From contig NZ_JBBKBG010000007.1 in NCBI RefSeq assembly GCF_037892545.1, forward strand, positions 1 to 64,000: a stretch of 64,000 nucleotides of DNA. Reading direction: 5' to 3'. The notes beneath the pieces are model-generated. The model was not told the origin of the DNA. It was given only the letters and a program-made list of their open reading frames with translations, and did no database searches. Source of the stretch: Pseudogracilibacillus sp037892545. GTDB lineage: Bacteria > Bacillota > Bacilli > Bacillales > Amphibacillaceae. This document shows, piece by piece, positions 44,543 to 53,135 of this stretch (within the stretch, counting starts at the first letter, position 1; each line of letters opens with the position of its first letter). The position numbers and the translations under genes were made by a program.

Positions 44543-44872
44543 TTAAAAACGATAAAAAGATTCAATTGGTAAAATAAACACCGTCGCCCCGCCTACTTCT
44601 ACTTTTACAGGCTTCGGTATGTAAGAATCCGCATTACCGCCCATCGGTGAAATTGGTGCTACCATTTGTTCGCGTTGTGAACAATTTTCTTTAATAATAC
44701 GTAATGCATCATCAATATGTTCATCTTGGCATCCGATCATTAAAGTCGTGTTACCTTCTTTTAGAAATCCACCTGTCGTTGCTAATTTTGTCGTTTGGAA
44801 GTTTTCTTCCGCTAACGCGTTAATTAGTCTATTCGAATCTTTATCTTGGACTACGGCAATAATTAATTTCAT
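44543..44872 (-). CDS. darA: Cyclic di-AMP receptor DarA (PII-like)
   Basis: PII-like trimeric signalling protein that binds c-di-AMP; its downstream partner is not settled. The 109-aa protein has LIIAVVQDKDSNRLINALAE at the N-terminus, TKLATTGGFLKEGNTTLMIG (ligand-binding T-loop region) and the C-terminal GGATVFILPIESFYRF. It overlaps the tmk stop by 4 bp. Confidence 0.94.
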   Translation of the reverse strand: MKLIIAVVQDKDSNRLINALAEENFQTTKLATTGGFLKEGNTTLMIGCQDEHIDDALRIIKENCSQREQMVAPISPMGGNADSYIPKPVKVEVGGATVFILPIESFYRF

Positions 44873-45510
44873 CTTGAAGCCACTCCTTTCAAATGAGTAA
44901 TAATTTTTGTATATACTTCATCTGTCACTTCTTCGATTGTCTTCATCGCATCCACTGATTGGATACGGTCTGAAAATTGCTGTAATAACAACTGATAACC
45001 ATCATATACCCTTTGATGAAAATCTATTTTTTCCAAGTCTAAACGATTTACTTCTCGTTTCTCATTCGCATGGATCCTTTTTAACCCTTCTTCGGGTGTA
45101 ATATCAAAGAAGATCGTTAATGCTGGCATATATGTGTCAATTGCAAATTCATTTATTTTATATACTTCGTCTATGCCAATACCACGTGCATACCCTTGAT
45201 AAGCAAGACTACTATCAAGGAACCGGTCACATAGAACAATTTTTCCAGCTTCAATGGCTGGCTTTACCTTCTGTACTAAATGTTGGCGTCGGGCCGCTGC
45301 AAACAATAACGCCTCGGTCCTTTCTTCCATCTCGTTTGGTGGAGAATGTAATATGATCTCCCTTATTTTTTCAGATGTACTTATTCCACCTGGCTCTCTC
45401 GTTACTAACACTTCATATCCAGCTTGCTTAAGTCTTTCCTCTACAAGCTTTATAACAGTTGTTTTCCCTGCTCCTTCGCCACCTTCAATAGTAATAAAGT
45501 TATGTTCCAC
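44869..45510 (-). CDS. tmk: Thymidylate kinase
   Basis: Phosphorylates dTMP to dTDP. P-loop IEGGEGAGKTT near residue 8, DRFLDSSLAYQGYARG near 90 and the LID segment are present. The start is set at the GTG at 45510, with GGGAG 8 nt upstream; the reading from 45537 adds nine unmatched residues. It leads the tmk-darA-yaaR-holB-ricT-yabA set. The csfB, xpaC, yaaN and yaaO genes that precede it in B. subtilis are absent. Confidence 0.95.
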   Translation of the reverse strand: MEHNFITIEGGEGAGKTTVIKLVEERLKQAGYEVLVTREPGGISTSEKIREIILHSPPNEMEERTEALLFAAARRQHLVQKVKPAIEAGKIVLCDRFLDSSLAYQGYARGIGIDEVYKINEFAIDTYMPALTIFFDITPEEGLKRIHANEKREVNRLDLEKIDFHQRVYDGYQLLLQQFSDRIQSVDAMKTIEEVTDEVYTKIITHLKGVASR

Positions 45511-45680
45511 AACCTTAGCTCCCTTTACATCCATCATCTTACACGTATTGGTTACAGACGATTATATTTCTATAAAAATACTTCCTTTCCTTCCTTCTAT
45601 TGTACCATGATTTCTTCATATATTTAAATAATCAAGGACGTTTTCCTGCTTTCTCTATAAATATTTTCTATGAAAAATTC

Positions 45681-45947
45681 TTACAAGACAAAAATATGAA
45701 CCGCAGCAATAGATATAATGCCTAAAGGACCTAGTACCGTCGTAACTACAACGGTAAATATGTTAATAGGAATATGTAGCCCTAATTGACCACCAAATAC
45801 ATTAAAGAAAAACAACAGCAACAAACCAATCGTTAAGCGAACAGCTCCCTTTCCTACAAACGACATTGCCCCTTTTGGTGCTCGTACAATCATATAAAAT
45901 AAGATAAAAATAAAAAGCCCTACAATGGTAACGGTAATCGTATTCAT
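45681..45947 (-). CDS. bofA: Pro-sigma-K processing inhibitor BofA
   Basis: Mother-cell membrane protein that holds the SpoIVFB protease inactive until engulfment signalling. The 88-aa product has two to three hydrophobic segments and the conserved C-terminal NIFTVVVTTVLGPLGI motif. The adjacent yaaL-bofA order is conserved. The rRNA operon that follows bofA in B. subtilis is not present. Confidence 0.93.
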   Translation of the reverse strand: MNTITVTIVGLFIFILFYMIVRAPKGAMSFVGKGAVRLTIGLLLLFFFNVFGGQLGLHIPINIFTVVVTTVLGPLGIISIAAVHIFVL

Positions 45948-46013
45948 GCTTCTCTCCCTCTTCCCTTTTTCATCAATATATGAAAGAGAGAGAAGAAATA
46001 GAACAAATACCCG

Positions 46014-46226
46014 CTAATACTGTAGGACACTCACTTTTCTTCTTTTTGCTTCTTTTAATAAAAACATATATTTTGCTTCTGCTAATTTCATATGTTGCTC
46101 TGTTTCTAACAACGGATCGATACTATTTTCCACGATACGGCGTAAATGTTTCCATTCTTTTTCCGCATTAAAAATTGCATCTAATAACGCTTGGTCGGCA
46201 ATTACTTTATACTTTTTTCTTCTCAT
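46014..46226 (-). CDS. yaaL: YaaL family protein (DUF2508)
   Basis: 70-aa helical, charged protein of unknown function, recognised by its AEKEWKHLRRIVENSIDP and AEAKYMFLLKEAKRR segments and its place between recR and bofA. Confidence 0.88.
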   Translation of the reverse strand: MRRKKYKVIADQALLDAIFNAEKEWKHLRRIVENSIDPLLETEQHMKLAEAKYMFLLKEAKRRKVSVLQY

Positions 46227-46277
46227 GTAACATCACCTGTCGTTTTGAATATAATATATATTGCAAAATTCGGTCGT

Positions 46278-46313
46278 AACGACTGAGATAAAGAAAGGTT
46301 TTACTCAGTCGTT
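46278..46313 (-). terminator. Hairpin between recR and yaaL
   Basis: Perfect 10-bp stem AACGACTGAG / CTCAGTCGTT (46278-46287 with 46304-46313) with a 16-nt loop. There is no T run after it, so it may be an RNA-stability or processing element rather than a terminator. Confidence 0.4.
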
Positions 46314-46342
46314 TCCACCTTATAAAATTTACTTTTGTCTCG

Positions 46343-46939
46343 TTATAACTCGCGTCGACCTTCTAATGATTTTGCTAATGTTACTTCATCTGCATATTCT
46401 AAGTCTCCACCAACCGGCAAACCATGCGCAATACGAGAAGCTTTAATTCCCGACGGTTTCACGAGACGCGAAATATACATTGCCGTTGCTTCCCCTTCAA
46501 TATTTGGATTTGTCGCCAAAATAATTTCTTCCACATTATTATCTTTTAATCGTTGGATTAAGCTAGGAACATTGATATCTTCCGGCCCAATTCCATCCAT
46601 CGGGGAAATAGATCCATGTAAAACGTGGTACCTTCCATTAAATTCACGCATTTTTTCCATCGCGATCACATCACGTGAATCTTCCACTACACAAATAATG
46701 CTATCATCTCTTGAAGGATCTGTGCAGATAGCACATGTTTCTTTATCTGTTATATGGCCACAAATCGCACAGTGAGATAATTCCCGCTTTGCACTTACTA
46801 AAGCTTTAGCAAAATCTACTACATCATCGTCATTCATATCGATGACGAAAAAAGCCAGACGGACAGCTGTTTTCGGACCGATACCTGGCAATTTAGTGAA
46901 ACTATCAATTAAATTCGATATTGGTTCTGGATAATACAT
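46343..46939 (-). CDS. recR: Recombination protein RecR
   Basis: Works with RecF and RecO to load RecA. The helix-hairpin-helix LTKLPGIGPKTAVRLAFF, the C4 zinc finger (CAICGHITDKETCAIC near residue 57) and the Toprim domain with VVEDSRDVIAME are all present. 198 aa is normal length. It follows yaaK by about 30 bp. Confidence 0.97.
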   Translation of the reverse strand: MYYPEPISNLIDSFTKLPGIGPKTAVRLAFFVIDMNDDDVVDFAKALVSAKRELSHCAICGHITDKETCAICTDPSRDDSIICVVEDSRDVIAMEKMREFNGRYHVLHGSISPMDGIGPEDINVPSLIQRLKDNNVEEIILATNPNIEGEATAMYISRLVKPSGIKASRIAHGLPVGGDLEYADEVTLAKSLEGRREL

Positions 46940-46969
46940 GATGATGCCTCCTAAAGGCGATAAAATAAA

Positions 46970-47284
46970 TTAGAACATTCCTGGCATGTTTAAGCCTTTT
47001 GTAAATTTACCCATCGTTTGTTCTGTTTCTGTTTCAATTTGTTTCATCACATCATTAATTGCTGCTAAAACTAAGTCTTCTAACATTTCTACGTCGTCTG
47101 GGTCTACTGCTTCTTCATTTATACTAATTCCAGTAACATTTCTACTTCCATCAGCTGTCACTGTTACCATTCCACCACCAACAGATGCAGTAAATTCCTT
47201 CACTAATAACTCCTCTTGAGCCTTTAACATTTGTTTTTGCATTTTCTGCATTTGTTTCATCATATTTCCCATATTACCTTTCAT
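46970..47284 (-). CDS. yaaK: Nucleoid-associated protein YbaB/EbfC family (YaaK)
   Basis: Small DNA-binding protein. The methionine-rich N-terminal coil (MGNMMKQMQKMQKQM) and the FTASVGGGMVTVTADG core identify the family. 104 aa. It lies between dnaX and recR as in most bacteria. Confidence 0.95.
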   Translation of the reverse strand: MKGNMGNMMKQMQKMQKQMLKAQEELLVKEFTASVGGGMVTVTADGSRNVTGISINEEAVDPDDVEMLEDLVLAAINDVMKQIETETEQTMGKFTKGLNMPGMF

Positions 47285-47311
47285 AAATAACTCCTCCTAA
47301 AAATATATAAT

Positions 47312-49012
47312 TTATTCTTGTATTTCCACCACATCTTCCCCAAAGAGCTGCTGTGCTTGCTCTATATGAGGTTCTACTTCTTGTTCTTCTTGCTCTTCCT
47401 TCGAATTAGCATCTGTATGATTGGCTCCCTTATTTTGAATATATTCTTCACGTACTTGTAGCCAATTTTCCTCTGGTATTGGAATGATACGTACATGGTT
47501 AGAAAGTACATTCGCTAAAATAGATTCAGCCAATCCTTTATGATCCATAAATAAAGAACAATGAATTTCATATCTAAATGCAACAATAATCGCATCTGTT
47601 GATGCTGCAGCAGGATTTGTATTCTGTATTGTCGCATGTGCTTGTGGATTTGCTGCCTTTAATTGATCTAAGAAATTCGCCCATTCATTACGAATTTTCA
47701 CGATATCTGCTTTACTAGCATTATCTAATACAGAACGAATTTGCTCATGTGGCACTTTAAATGTGCTTGGTTGTTTTGCCATCGGTTTTCGTCGTTCTTT
47801 CGGTGGCGCCTGTTGCACACCTTCATGTTTCATATTTGCCAACTGTTCTTCTAACGCGTGTAATCGTTCTGTTAGCTGTTTTATTTCATGTGATGGCACT
47901 GCTTGCTGAACAACTTCAGGCTCTTTTTTTTGTTCATTTGCAATCATTAATAATGTTACTTCTACAAACACTTTTGGACTTGTCGTCCACTTAATTTGTT
48001 GTTCACATTCTGTTAACTGTACGATGGCATGCTGTATCCACCCTACATCAACTTGATCTGTTAACTGCTGAAATGATTCTGTCACAATCGCTCGCTCTAA
48101 ATGATCTTGTAGCTTAGGTGTTGCTTTATAAAACAAGACGTCACGCAAGAAATAAATAAAGTCAAATACGAAACGACCTGGATCCTTTCCATGCTCAACC
48201 ATCTCATCAAATAAACGTAATGTCTCTTCCGAATTTCGTTCATACATCGTATGTGCAATATTCGTTAGTACATCTTGCGATACGCCACCTGTTACGGTTA
48301 AAACATCTTTTATTTCAATTTGCCCATCGCTATATGAAATGGCCTGATCTAGTAAGCTTAACGCATCACGCATTCCACCTTCTGCGGCAAGTGCGATTTG
48401 CTCTAACGCTTCATCTGTAATATTTACAGCCTCTTTCTCCATAATAGTTCTCATACGTTCTATGATTACTTTATTATGAATTGGTTTAAAATCAAAGCGT
48501 TGGCATCTTGAGATAATGGTCAGTGGAATTTTATGCGGTTCTGTCGTCGCTAAAATGAATACGACATGTGCAGGTGGTTCTTCTAACGTTTTTAAAAGGG
48601 CGTTAAATGCGTTAACCGAAATCATATGCACTTCATCAATAATATATACTTTATATGGTACGACACTTGAAGCATATTTTACTTTCTCTCGAATATCACG
48701 AATATCATCGACACTTGTATTAGATGCAGCATCGATTTCGATGACATCTTGAATCGAACCATCTAAAATCCCTTTACAACTAGCACATTCATTACAAGGT
48801 TCTGTTGTAGGCATTTTCTCACAGTTAATCGTTTGTGCAAAAATCTTCGCTGCACTCGTTTTTCCCGTTCCACGAGGGCCTGAAAACAAATAAGCATGTG
48901 AAAACTTACCAGTTGAAATAGCATTTTGCAATGTTTGTGTAATATGCGATTGTCCAACAACATCTTCAAATGTTCTCGGTCGGTACGTGCGGTACAGTGC
49001 TTGATAGCTCAT
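47312..49012 (-). CDS. dnaX: DNA polymerase III gamma/tau subunit
   Basis: Clamp-loader ATPase. N-terminal AAA+ motor: Walker A FSGPRGTGKTSAAK near residue 43, zinc cysteines around 64-79, Walker B IIDEVHM and the SRC arginine finger near 169. A helical collar follows, then the tau-specific C-terminus (about 380-566) with an acidic tail. 566 aa. In B. subtilis the SRP RNA gene and tadA lie just upstream; neither is present here. Confidence 0.96.
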   Translation of the reverse strand: MSYQALYRTYRPRTFEDVVGQSHITQTLQNAISTGKFSHAYLFSGPRGTGKTSAAKIFAQTINCEKMPTTEPCNECASCKGILDGSIQDVIEIDAASNTSVDDIRDIREKVKYASSVVPYKVYIIDEVHMISVNAFNALLKTLEEPPAHVVFILATTEPHKIPLTIISRCQRFDFKPIHNKVIIERMRTIMEKEAVNITDEALEQIALAAEGGMRDALSLLDQAISYSDGQIEIKDVLTVTGGVSQDVLTNIAHTMYERNSEETLRLFDEMVEHGKDPGRFVFDFIYFLRDVLFYKATPKLQDHLERAIVTESFQQLTDQVDVGWIQHAIVQLTECEQQIKWTTSPKVFVEVTLLMIANEQKKEPEVVQQAVPSHEIKQLTERLHALEEQLANMKHEGVQQAPPKERRKPMAKQPSTFKVPHEQIRSVLDNASKADIVKIRNEWANFLDQLKAANPQAHATIQNTNPAAASTDAIIVAFRYEIHCSLFMDHKGLAESILANVLSNHVRIIPIPEENWLQVREEYIQNKGANHTDANSKEEQEEQEVEPHIEQAQQLFGEDVVEIQE

Positions 49013-49148
49013 TTGGCGTTAAATCCCTTCGTTAGATTTCCTATCTATTATATCGCATATCGTCTATGTTTTGAACTGTTTAGAGAGGTTTTCTTATTTA
49101 GCATTACAATGGTGTACATTTCTTCCTTTTCATGTAAAAAATAAAAAA

Positions 49149-49182
49149 GAAACTTCCATAAACCACCTTTTATAGAAGTTTC
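49149..49182 (-). terminator. Terminator after the HPrK-like gene
   Basis: Stem GAAACTTC...GAAGTTTC with internal ATAAA/TTTAT pairing, followed on the minus strand by a T run (AAAAAA on the plus strand just upstream). It is about 50 bp past the stop at 49236. The rest of the 49013-49235 gap contains no SRP RNA or other recognisable RNA. Confidence 0.7.
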
Positions 49183-49235
49183 ATTTCATTTATTTGTTCA
49201 TTCCATCACGCTGCTGTATAACGGTCTTTCCTATT

Positions 49236-50159
49236 TTATTCGGCATCAATTTCTTCTTCGATTCGCTTAATAAATTCATCTTTTGCACTATATCCTTGTT
49301 GTTTTAAGTACCAATTATTGACGGCCGCTTCAATAAGTCCAACAACATCACGTCCAGGTTTCAATTGGATTTCAATCGATGGAATTTTTACATCTAAATA
49401 CTCTGTATATTTCGTTTCTACTTCCAAATCATTATACAATTCGTCTTCTTTCCACTTCGTCAATTCGATATCTAATGCAATTCTCGACTCATCTTGAAAC
49501 GCACTACGTCCATACATGCGCACAACATTCAACAATCCAATACTACGTAAAGATAGTAGTTCCTTATTCGTCCCGTTATGTGTGCCAAGTAATGTACGTG
49601 GGCTTAATTTTTTTAAGACGACAATGTCATCTGCGACTAAGCGGTGGCCTCTACCGACTAATGAATGGGCTGTTTCACTTTTTCCTACACCCGAAGCACC
49701 TCGGACTAACACGCCAATACCAAATACATTGACACATACCCCATGAATAGCGATCTCCGGTGCCAATTCTTTAATTAAGAAATTATCAATTTTTCGAATG
49801 AACTCATAGTTTGTATCTTCTGTAACGAGAAGCGGAATATGGTGTCGTTTACAATATTTCGGTAAATACTCCAAATCATCTCTTCCATCCGTGACGATAA
49901 TGCTAGGTGGTCCATATTTCACTAATGTTGCTACCTGTTCATCTCGTTCTTCCTCTGGTAATGATTTTAAATAATGAATTTCATTTTCTCCTAGTACAAA
50001 TACATGCCCAGTCGGAAAATATTCCATAAACTTTGTAAATTCAAGTCCAGGTCTTCTTGCATTAGCCCTTGTCACTTCTCTATCTAAATAGTTGGCCTCC
50101 GTTAATACTTTTAATTTAAAAACACGAACAAGCCTTTCTACACTAATTGTTTTATCCAT
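49236..50159 (-). CDS. HPr kinase/phosphorylase-like protein with altered active site
   Basis: HPrK/P normally phosphorylates HPr on Ser46 to signal carbon status. The fold is clear over 307 aa: an N-terminal regulatory domain (1-130) and a kinase domain with His139 in AIHG, Walker A GASGVGKSET (Lys160, Ser161) and VADD (Asp178). Aligned by eye to B. subtilis HprK (from memory), Mg-binding Glu202 falls on Ser203 (LSLRSIGLLNV in place of LEIRGLGIINV) and catalytic Arg243 falls on Asp244. The second signature PGR (268-270) is kept. It is monocistronic, not next to lgt as canonical hprK usually is. It is likely a divergent paralogue with altered or lost activity; it is unknown whether a canonical copy exists elsewhere. 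Confidence 0.85.
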   Translation of the reverse strand: MDKTISVERLVRVFKLKVLTEANYLDREVTRANARRPGLEFTKFMEYFPTGHVFVLGENEIHYLKSLPEEERDEQVATLVKYGPPSIIVTDGRDDLEYLPKYCKRHHIPLLVTEDTNYEFIRKIDNFLIKELAPEIAIHGVCVNVFGIGVLVRGASGVGKSETAHSLVGRGHRLVADDIVVLKKLSPRTLLGTHNGTNKELLSLRSIGLLNVVRMYGRSAFQDESRIALDIELTKWKEDELYNDLEVETKYTEYLDVKIPSIEIQLKPGRDVVGLIEAAVNNWYLKQQGYSAKDEFIKRIEEEIDAE

Positions 50160-50430
50160 CTTATTATCACCCTATTGTCTCTCTTCATCCAAATCGTATC
50201 CTTTTCTTATCATACAACTTTTATACATCTTTTTACATTAATTGTATTCGTTTTCAAAAACTCGTCACAATTATATGCAAAAATTTTATTTCTATGCTTA
50301 TTCTTCCCTTTTTTATCCATTAACAATCAAGATAATTTGTAAAAAATATGCACATCAATTCCTCCCTTTTTTAAGATACCTTTTGTATAATGATGTTATG
50401 TGATAAAGTACGTTGAAATGAGGAATAAAA

Positions 50431-50910
50431 GTGAATATATCAATAATTTCAGTAGGAAAAGTACGTGAAAAATATTTAAAATTAGGGATAGAGGAATTTA
50501 CTAAAAGGTTGCAAGCGTATTGTAAATTAACATTTCATGAAATTGCAGATGAACAAGCCCCTGAACATTTAAGTGAAAAACAACTCTTAGAAGTAAAACA
50601 TAAGGAAGGTACGAAAATTTTATCCAAAATAAAAGATGGCCAATATGTGATTGCATTAGATGTTTTAGGGAAACAATTTTCTTCCGAGCAACTTGCAAAA
50701 GAAATAGAGACATTGGGCATCCACGGAAAAAGTTCGATCGCGTTCGTGATTGGTGGTTCCAACGGTTTAAGTGACGATGTCCTAAAACGAGCGAATATGA
50801 GACTTTCGTTTTCCAAAATGACCTTCCCACATCAATTGATGAAACTTATTTTATTAGAGCAAGTGTATAGAGGGTTTAAGATTATGAGGGGGGAACCGTA
50901 CCACAAATAG
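50431..50910 (+). CDS. rlmH: 23S rRNA pseudouridine1915 N3-methyltransferase
   Basis: SPOUT methyltransferase acting on 70S ribosomes. It is full length at 159 aa, with the FVIGGSNGLSDDV knot region and the conserved C-terminus ending RGEPYHK. The GTG start has GAGGAATAAAA upstream; TATAAT at 50386-50391 is a plausible -10. The 3' end is the integration site for SCC elements in staphylococci, and here a recombinase gene lies directly against and over it. The reading frame is intact, so integration regenerated the gene end. Confidence 0.96.
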   Translation: MNISIISVGKVREKYLKLGIEEFTKRLQAYCKLTFHEIADEQAPEHLSEKQLLEVKHKEGTKILSKIKDGQYVIALDVLGKQFSSEQLAKEIETLGIHGKSSIAFVIGGSNGLSDDVLKRANMRLSFSKMTFPHQLMKLILLEQVYRGFKIMRGEPYHK

Positions 50911-52554
50911 AGGCAAAAACTGTTGTAGATAAGGTGGTAATTCTTTATCGGAAGCGGGTATTGAAAATGTATGTTCATTATCCGTTTCTCGATACAACAA
51001 GTGGATTAGTATAAAGGTTTTCGATATATTCAGTTCAGTAAAATCAAATTCAAGTTCTATGTTTTTTATGGTTCTAGATTTATCTATTTGCTTGATTGAG
51101 ATATTATCGATTAACAACTGAAGTAATTGTTTTTTATTTTCCCTAGATGTCTTCCTATATACTGATAAGAATTTTTTCAGTAAATTTTCAATCAAATCTG
51201 GTTGGATTACTTTTGAATCGATAGATCCTAATTGTATTATAATCTCATTTTTCTTTTGTTCTAACCCCCTTTTATCATTCGAGACCTTTTGTAACCGTTC
51301 TTGTAGAATATCAACAGGGAGAGTGTTTTTCTCAAAGGTATCCATATACTTTGCCTGTAATTGTTCAATCTCTTTTAATCGTATTTCAATCTTTTCTAAT
51401 TCTTTGTTAAGCTTACTTATCGAATGAGCAGAACTTGAACTTATGTCAGTGATCGTCTTATATAATCTCTTCTTATTAGAACTAAAATGTTCAATTTTCT
51501 TGATAACCGTATCTTCTGCTTCATATGCCTTAATAGAATTAGCTTTACAAGCAGCAGATCCTTTATTATGAAAATCGCTACAGACGTAATAACGATGTAT
51601 TCGTTTCGTTCCATCTTTACGTGTATATGTTGTAATCGAGGGAACCATCCCTTGGCCACAATCAGGACAGCGTAAAAGGCCACTAAGTAAAAATGGCTCG
51701 TTTGATTGACGCTGTTTAAACGATTTACTTTTTCTTCTTGCTCGTACAACGCTCCATAGTTCGTCCGAAATAATAGGTTCATGTTTTCCTTCTACAAGGA
51801 TGGGATTCGGGTTTTTCCCTTTTCTTCGTTTGGACTCCCAATTTTCAAATTTTAGCCAACTGATTTTACCGTTATATATCACATTGTCTAAGATTTGTGC
51901 TACTCCATTGATGGAGAAATAACGATTACGCTTGGTTTTATACCCAGCTTTATTTAAGTGGTTAGAAATCGCTCTAAGCCCTTTGCCATTTGCATACATA
52001 TGATAGATTAACTGTACTACTTCAGCTTCCTTTTCATTGATAACTAGCTCCTTCTTAACAGTGTCATATCCAAATACAACCCCGCCGTTCCATCTCCCTT
52101 CCAAAGCTCTCTGTTTCATCCCAAGCTTAACGTTTTCCGCTAATGTATTTCGCTCCATTTCAGCGATTGAGGCCATAATTTGAAGTACTAAACGACCTAT
52201 AGGACTACTGGTATCAAAGTTTTCTGAGTAGGATATAAATTTCACGTTGTATTTTTCAAACTTATCTAGAATCATGAGTGTTTCTAGCATATTTCTTGAA
52301 AGTCGGGAAATTTTCCAAACTATTACAGCATCAAATCTCTCATTCTCTACATCTTTAATTAGTCTTTTCATTTCAGGCCGTCCTTTTACGGATTTACCAC
52401 TAATTCCTTCATCGACATATTCATCAATCACCTCCCAGTTATAAATTTGAGCATATTGCCGAAGTGTTTGAAGTTGCGCGGCTATACTAAAACCTTCTTT
52501 TGCCTGTTCTTCTGTGCTTACACGAGCATAAATTGCAACTCTTGATATATCCAT
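50854..52554 (-). CDS. Large serine recombinase
   Basis: Site-specific integrase/excisionase, probably of this island. The 566-aa protein has the resolvase catalytic domain with nucleophile Ser13 in YARVSTEEQ, then KISRLSRN and ASIAEMERN, a recombinase domain (about 165-270), a zinc ribbon (CPDC near 303 and paired Cys around 330-345) and a coiled coil (about 370-440). GGAGG lies 7 nt before the ATG. The last 19 codons are antisense to the end of rlmH, so the C-terminus is encoded by the target gene. Excision would therefore change the protein's C-terminus. Confidence 0.9.
   Translation of the reverse strand: MDISRVAIYARVSTEEQAKEGFSIAAQLQTLRQYAQIYNWEVIDEYVDEGISGKSVKGRPEMKRLIKDVENERFDAVIVWKISRLSRNMLETLMILDKFEKYNVKFISYSENFDTSSPIGRLVLQIMASIAEMERNTLAENVKLGMKQRALEGRWNGGVVFGYDTVKKELVINEKEAEVVQLIYHMYANGKGLRAISNHLNKAGYKTKRNRYFSINGVAQILDNVIYNGKISWLKFENWESKRRKGKNPNPILVEGKHEPIISDELWSVVRARRKSKSFKQRQSNEPFLLSGLLRCPDCGQGMVPSITTYTRKDGTKRIHRYYVCSDFHNKGSAACKANSIKAYEAEDTVIKKIEHFSSNKKRLYKTITDISSSSAHSISKLNKELEKIEIRLKEIEQLQAKYMDTFEKNTLPVDILQERLQKVSNDKRGLEQKKNEIIIQLGSIDSKVIQPDLIENLLKKFLSVYRKTSRENKKQLLQLLIDNISIKQIDKSRTIKNIELEFDFTELNISKTFILIHLLYRETDNEHTFSIPASDKELPPYLQQFLPLFVVRFPPHNLKPSIHLL
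50893..50910 (+). other. Putative attachment site at the rlmH 3' end
   Basis: GAACCGTACCACAAATAG, the last codons of rlmH, corresponds in position and pattern to the staphylococcal SCC att core (of the form GAAGCNTATCATAAATRA, from memory). The second copy expected at the far end of the island was not seen in the window. Confidence 0.5.
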
Positions 52555-52690
52555 ATCTAATCCTCCTTCATACTGATATTACAATGAAATACTAGATAAG
52601 AGAAATGGGACCTTATGTGATTGTTTGACTTAAATGGGAAATTGAAGAAGTACTTTTTAGAATTGGAAATACCCATTTCTTTTTTATTTC

Positions 52691-52710
52691 ATTCAAGTAT
52701 ATGCTTGAAT
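52691..52710. promoter_or_regulatory. CadC-type operator 1
   Basis: ATTCAAGTATATGCTTGAAT, an inverted repeat of ATTCAAG/CTTGAAT around a 6-bp centre. It matches the pattern of the staphylococcal cad operator and lies upstream of the cad -10. Confidence 0.7.
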
Positions 52711-52737
52711 GTTGCGCTGGAAAAAGTTATTATATAA

Positions 52738-52753
52738 TCAAGCGAATACTTGA
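52738..52753. promoter_or_regulatory. CadC-type operator 2 and cad promoter -10
   Basis: TCAAG-N6-CTTGA directly follows the -10 hexamer TATAAT (52733-52738). A CadC dimer here would cover the transcription start. The two operators are about 46 bp apart centre to centre. No consensus -35 sits 17 bp from the -10. Confidence 0.65.
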
Positions 52754-52766
52754 ATGAGGTGATGAA

Positions 52767-53135
52767 TTGAATAAGAAAGATACTTGTGAAATTTTTTGTT
52801 ATGACGAGGAAAAGGTTAATCGAATACAGGGTGATCTACAAACAGTAGATATTTCAGGTGTTTCTCAAATGTTAAAAGCAATTGCCGACGAAAATAGAGC
52901 AAAAATCACCTATGCTTTGTGTCAGGAAGATGAACTATGTGTTTGTGATATAGCTAATATCTTAGGCGTTACAGTTGCTAATGCTTCTCATCATTTACGA
53001 ACACTTTATAAGCAAAGGATTGTCAACTATAGAAAAGAAGGAAAGCTTTCCTTTTACTCATTAAACGACGAACATATCAAACAAATTATGATGATTGCAT
53101 TAACACATAAGAAAGAGGTGGAGGTAAATGTCTGA
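52767..53135 (+). CDS. cadC: CadC, ArsR/SmtB-family metal-responsive repressor
   Basis: Dimeric winged-helix repressor released from DNA by Cd, Pb or Zn. The metal-sensing cysteines are present: Cys7 and Cys11 (CEIFC) and the ELCVCDIA motif (about 57-61). From memory it is nearly identical to CadC of staphylococcal plasmid pI258, pointing to recent transfer. The TTG start has GAGGTG 6-7 nt upstream. Its 3' end overlaps cadA by 8 bp. Confidence 0.96.
   Translation: MNKKDTCEIFCYDEEKVNRIQGDLQTVDISGVSQMLKAIADENRAKITYALCQEDELCVCDIANILGVTVANASHHLRTLYKQRIVNYRKEGKLSFYSLNDEHIKQIMMIALTHKKEVEVNV

Noticed and set aside
49013..49235. Possible SRP RNA gene upstream of dnaX
   Set aside because: The gap contains only an AT-rich sequence and a terminator hairpin; none of the conserved SRP RNA motifs is visible.
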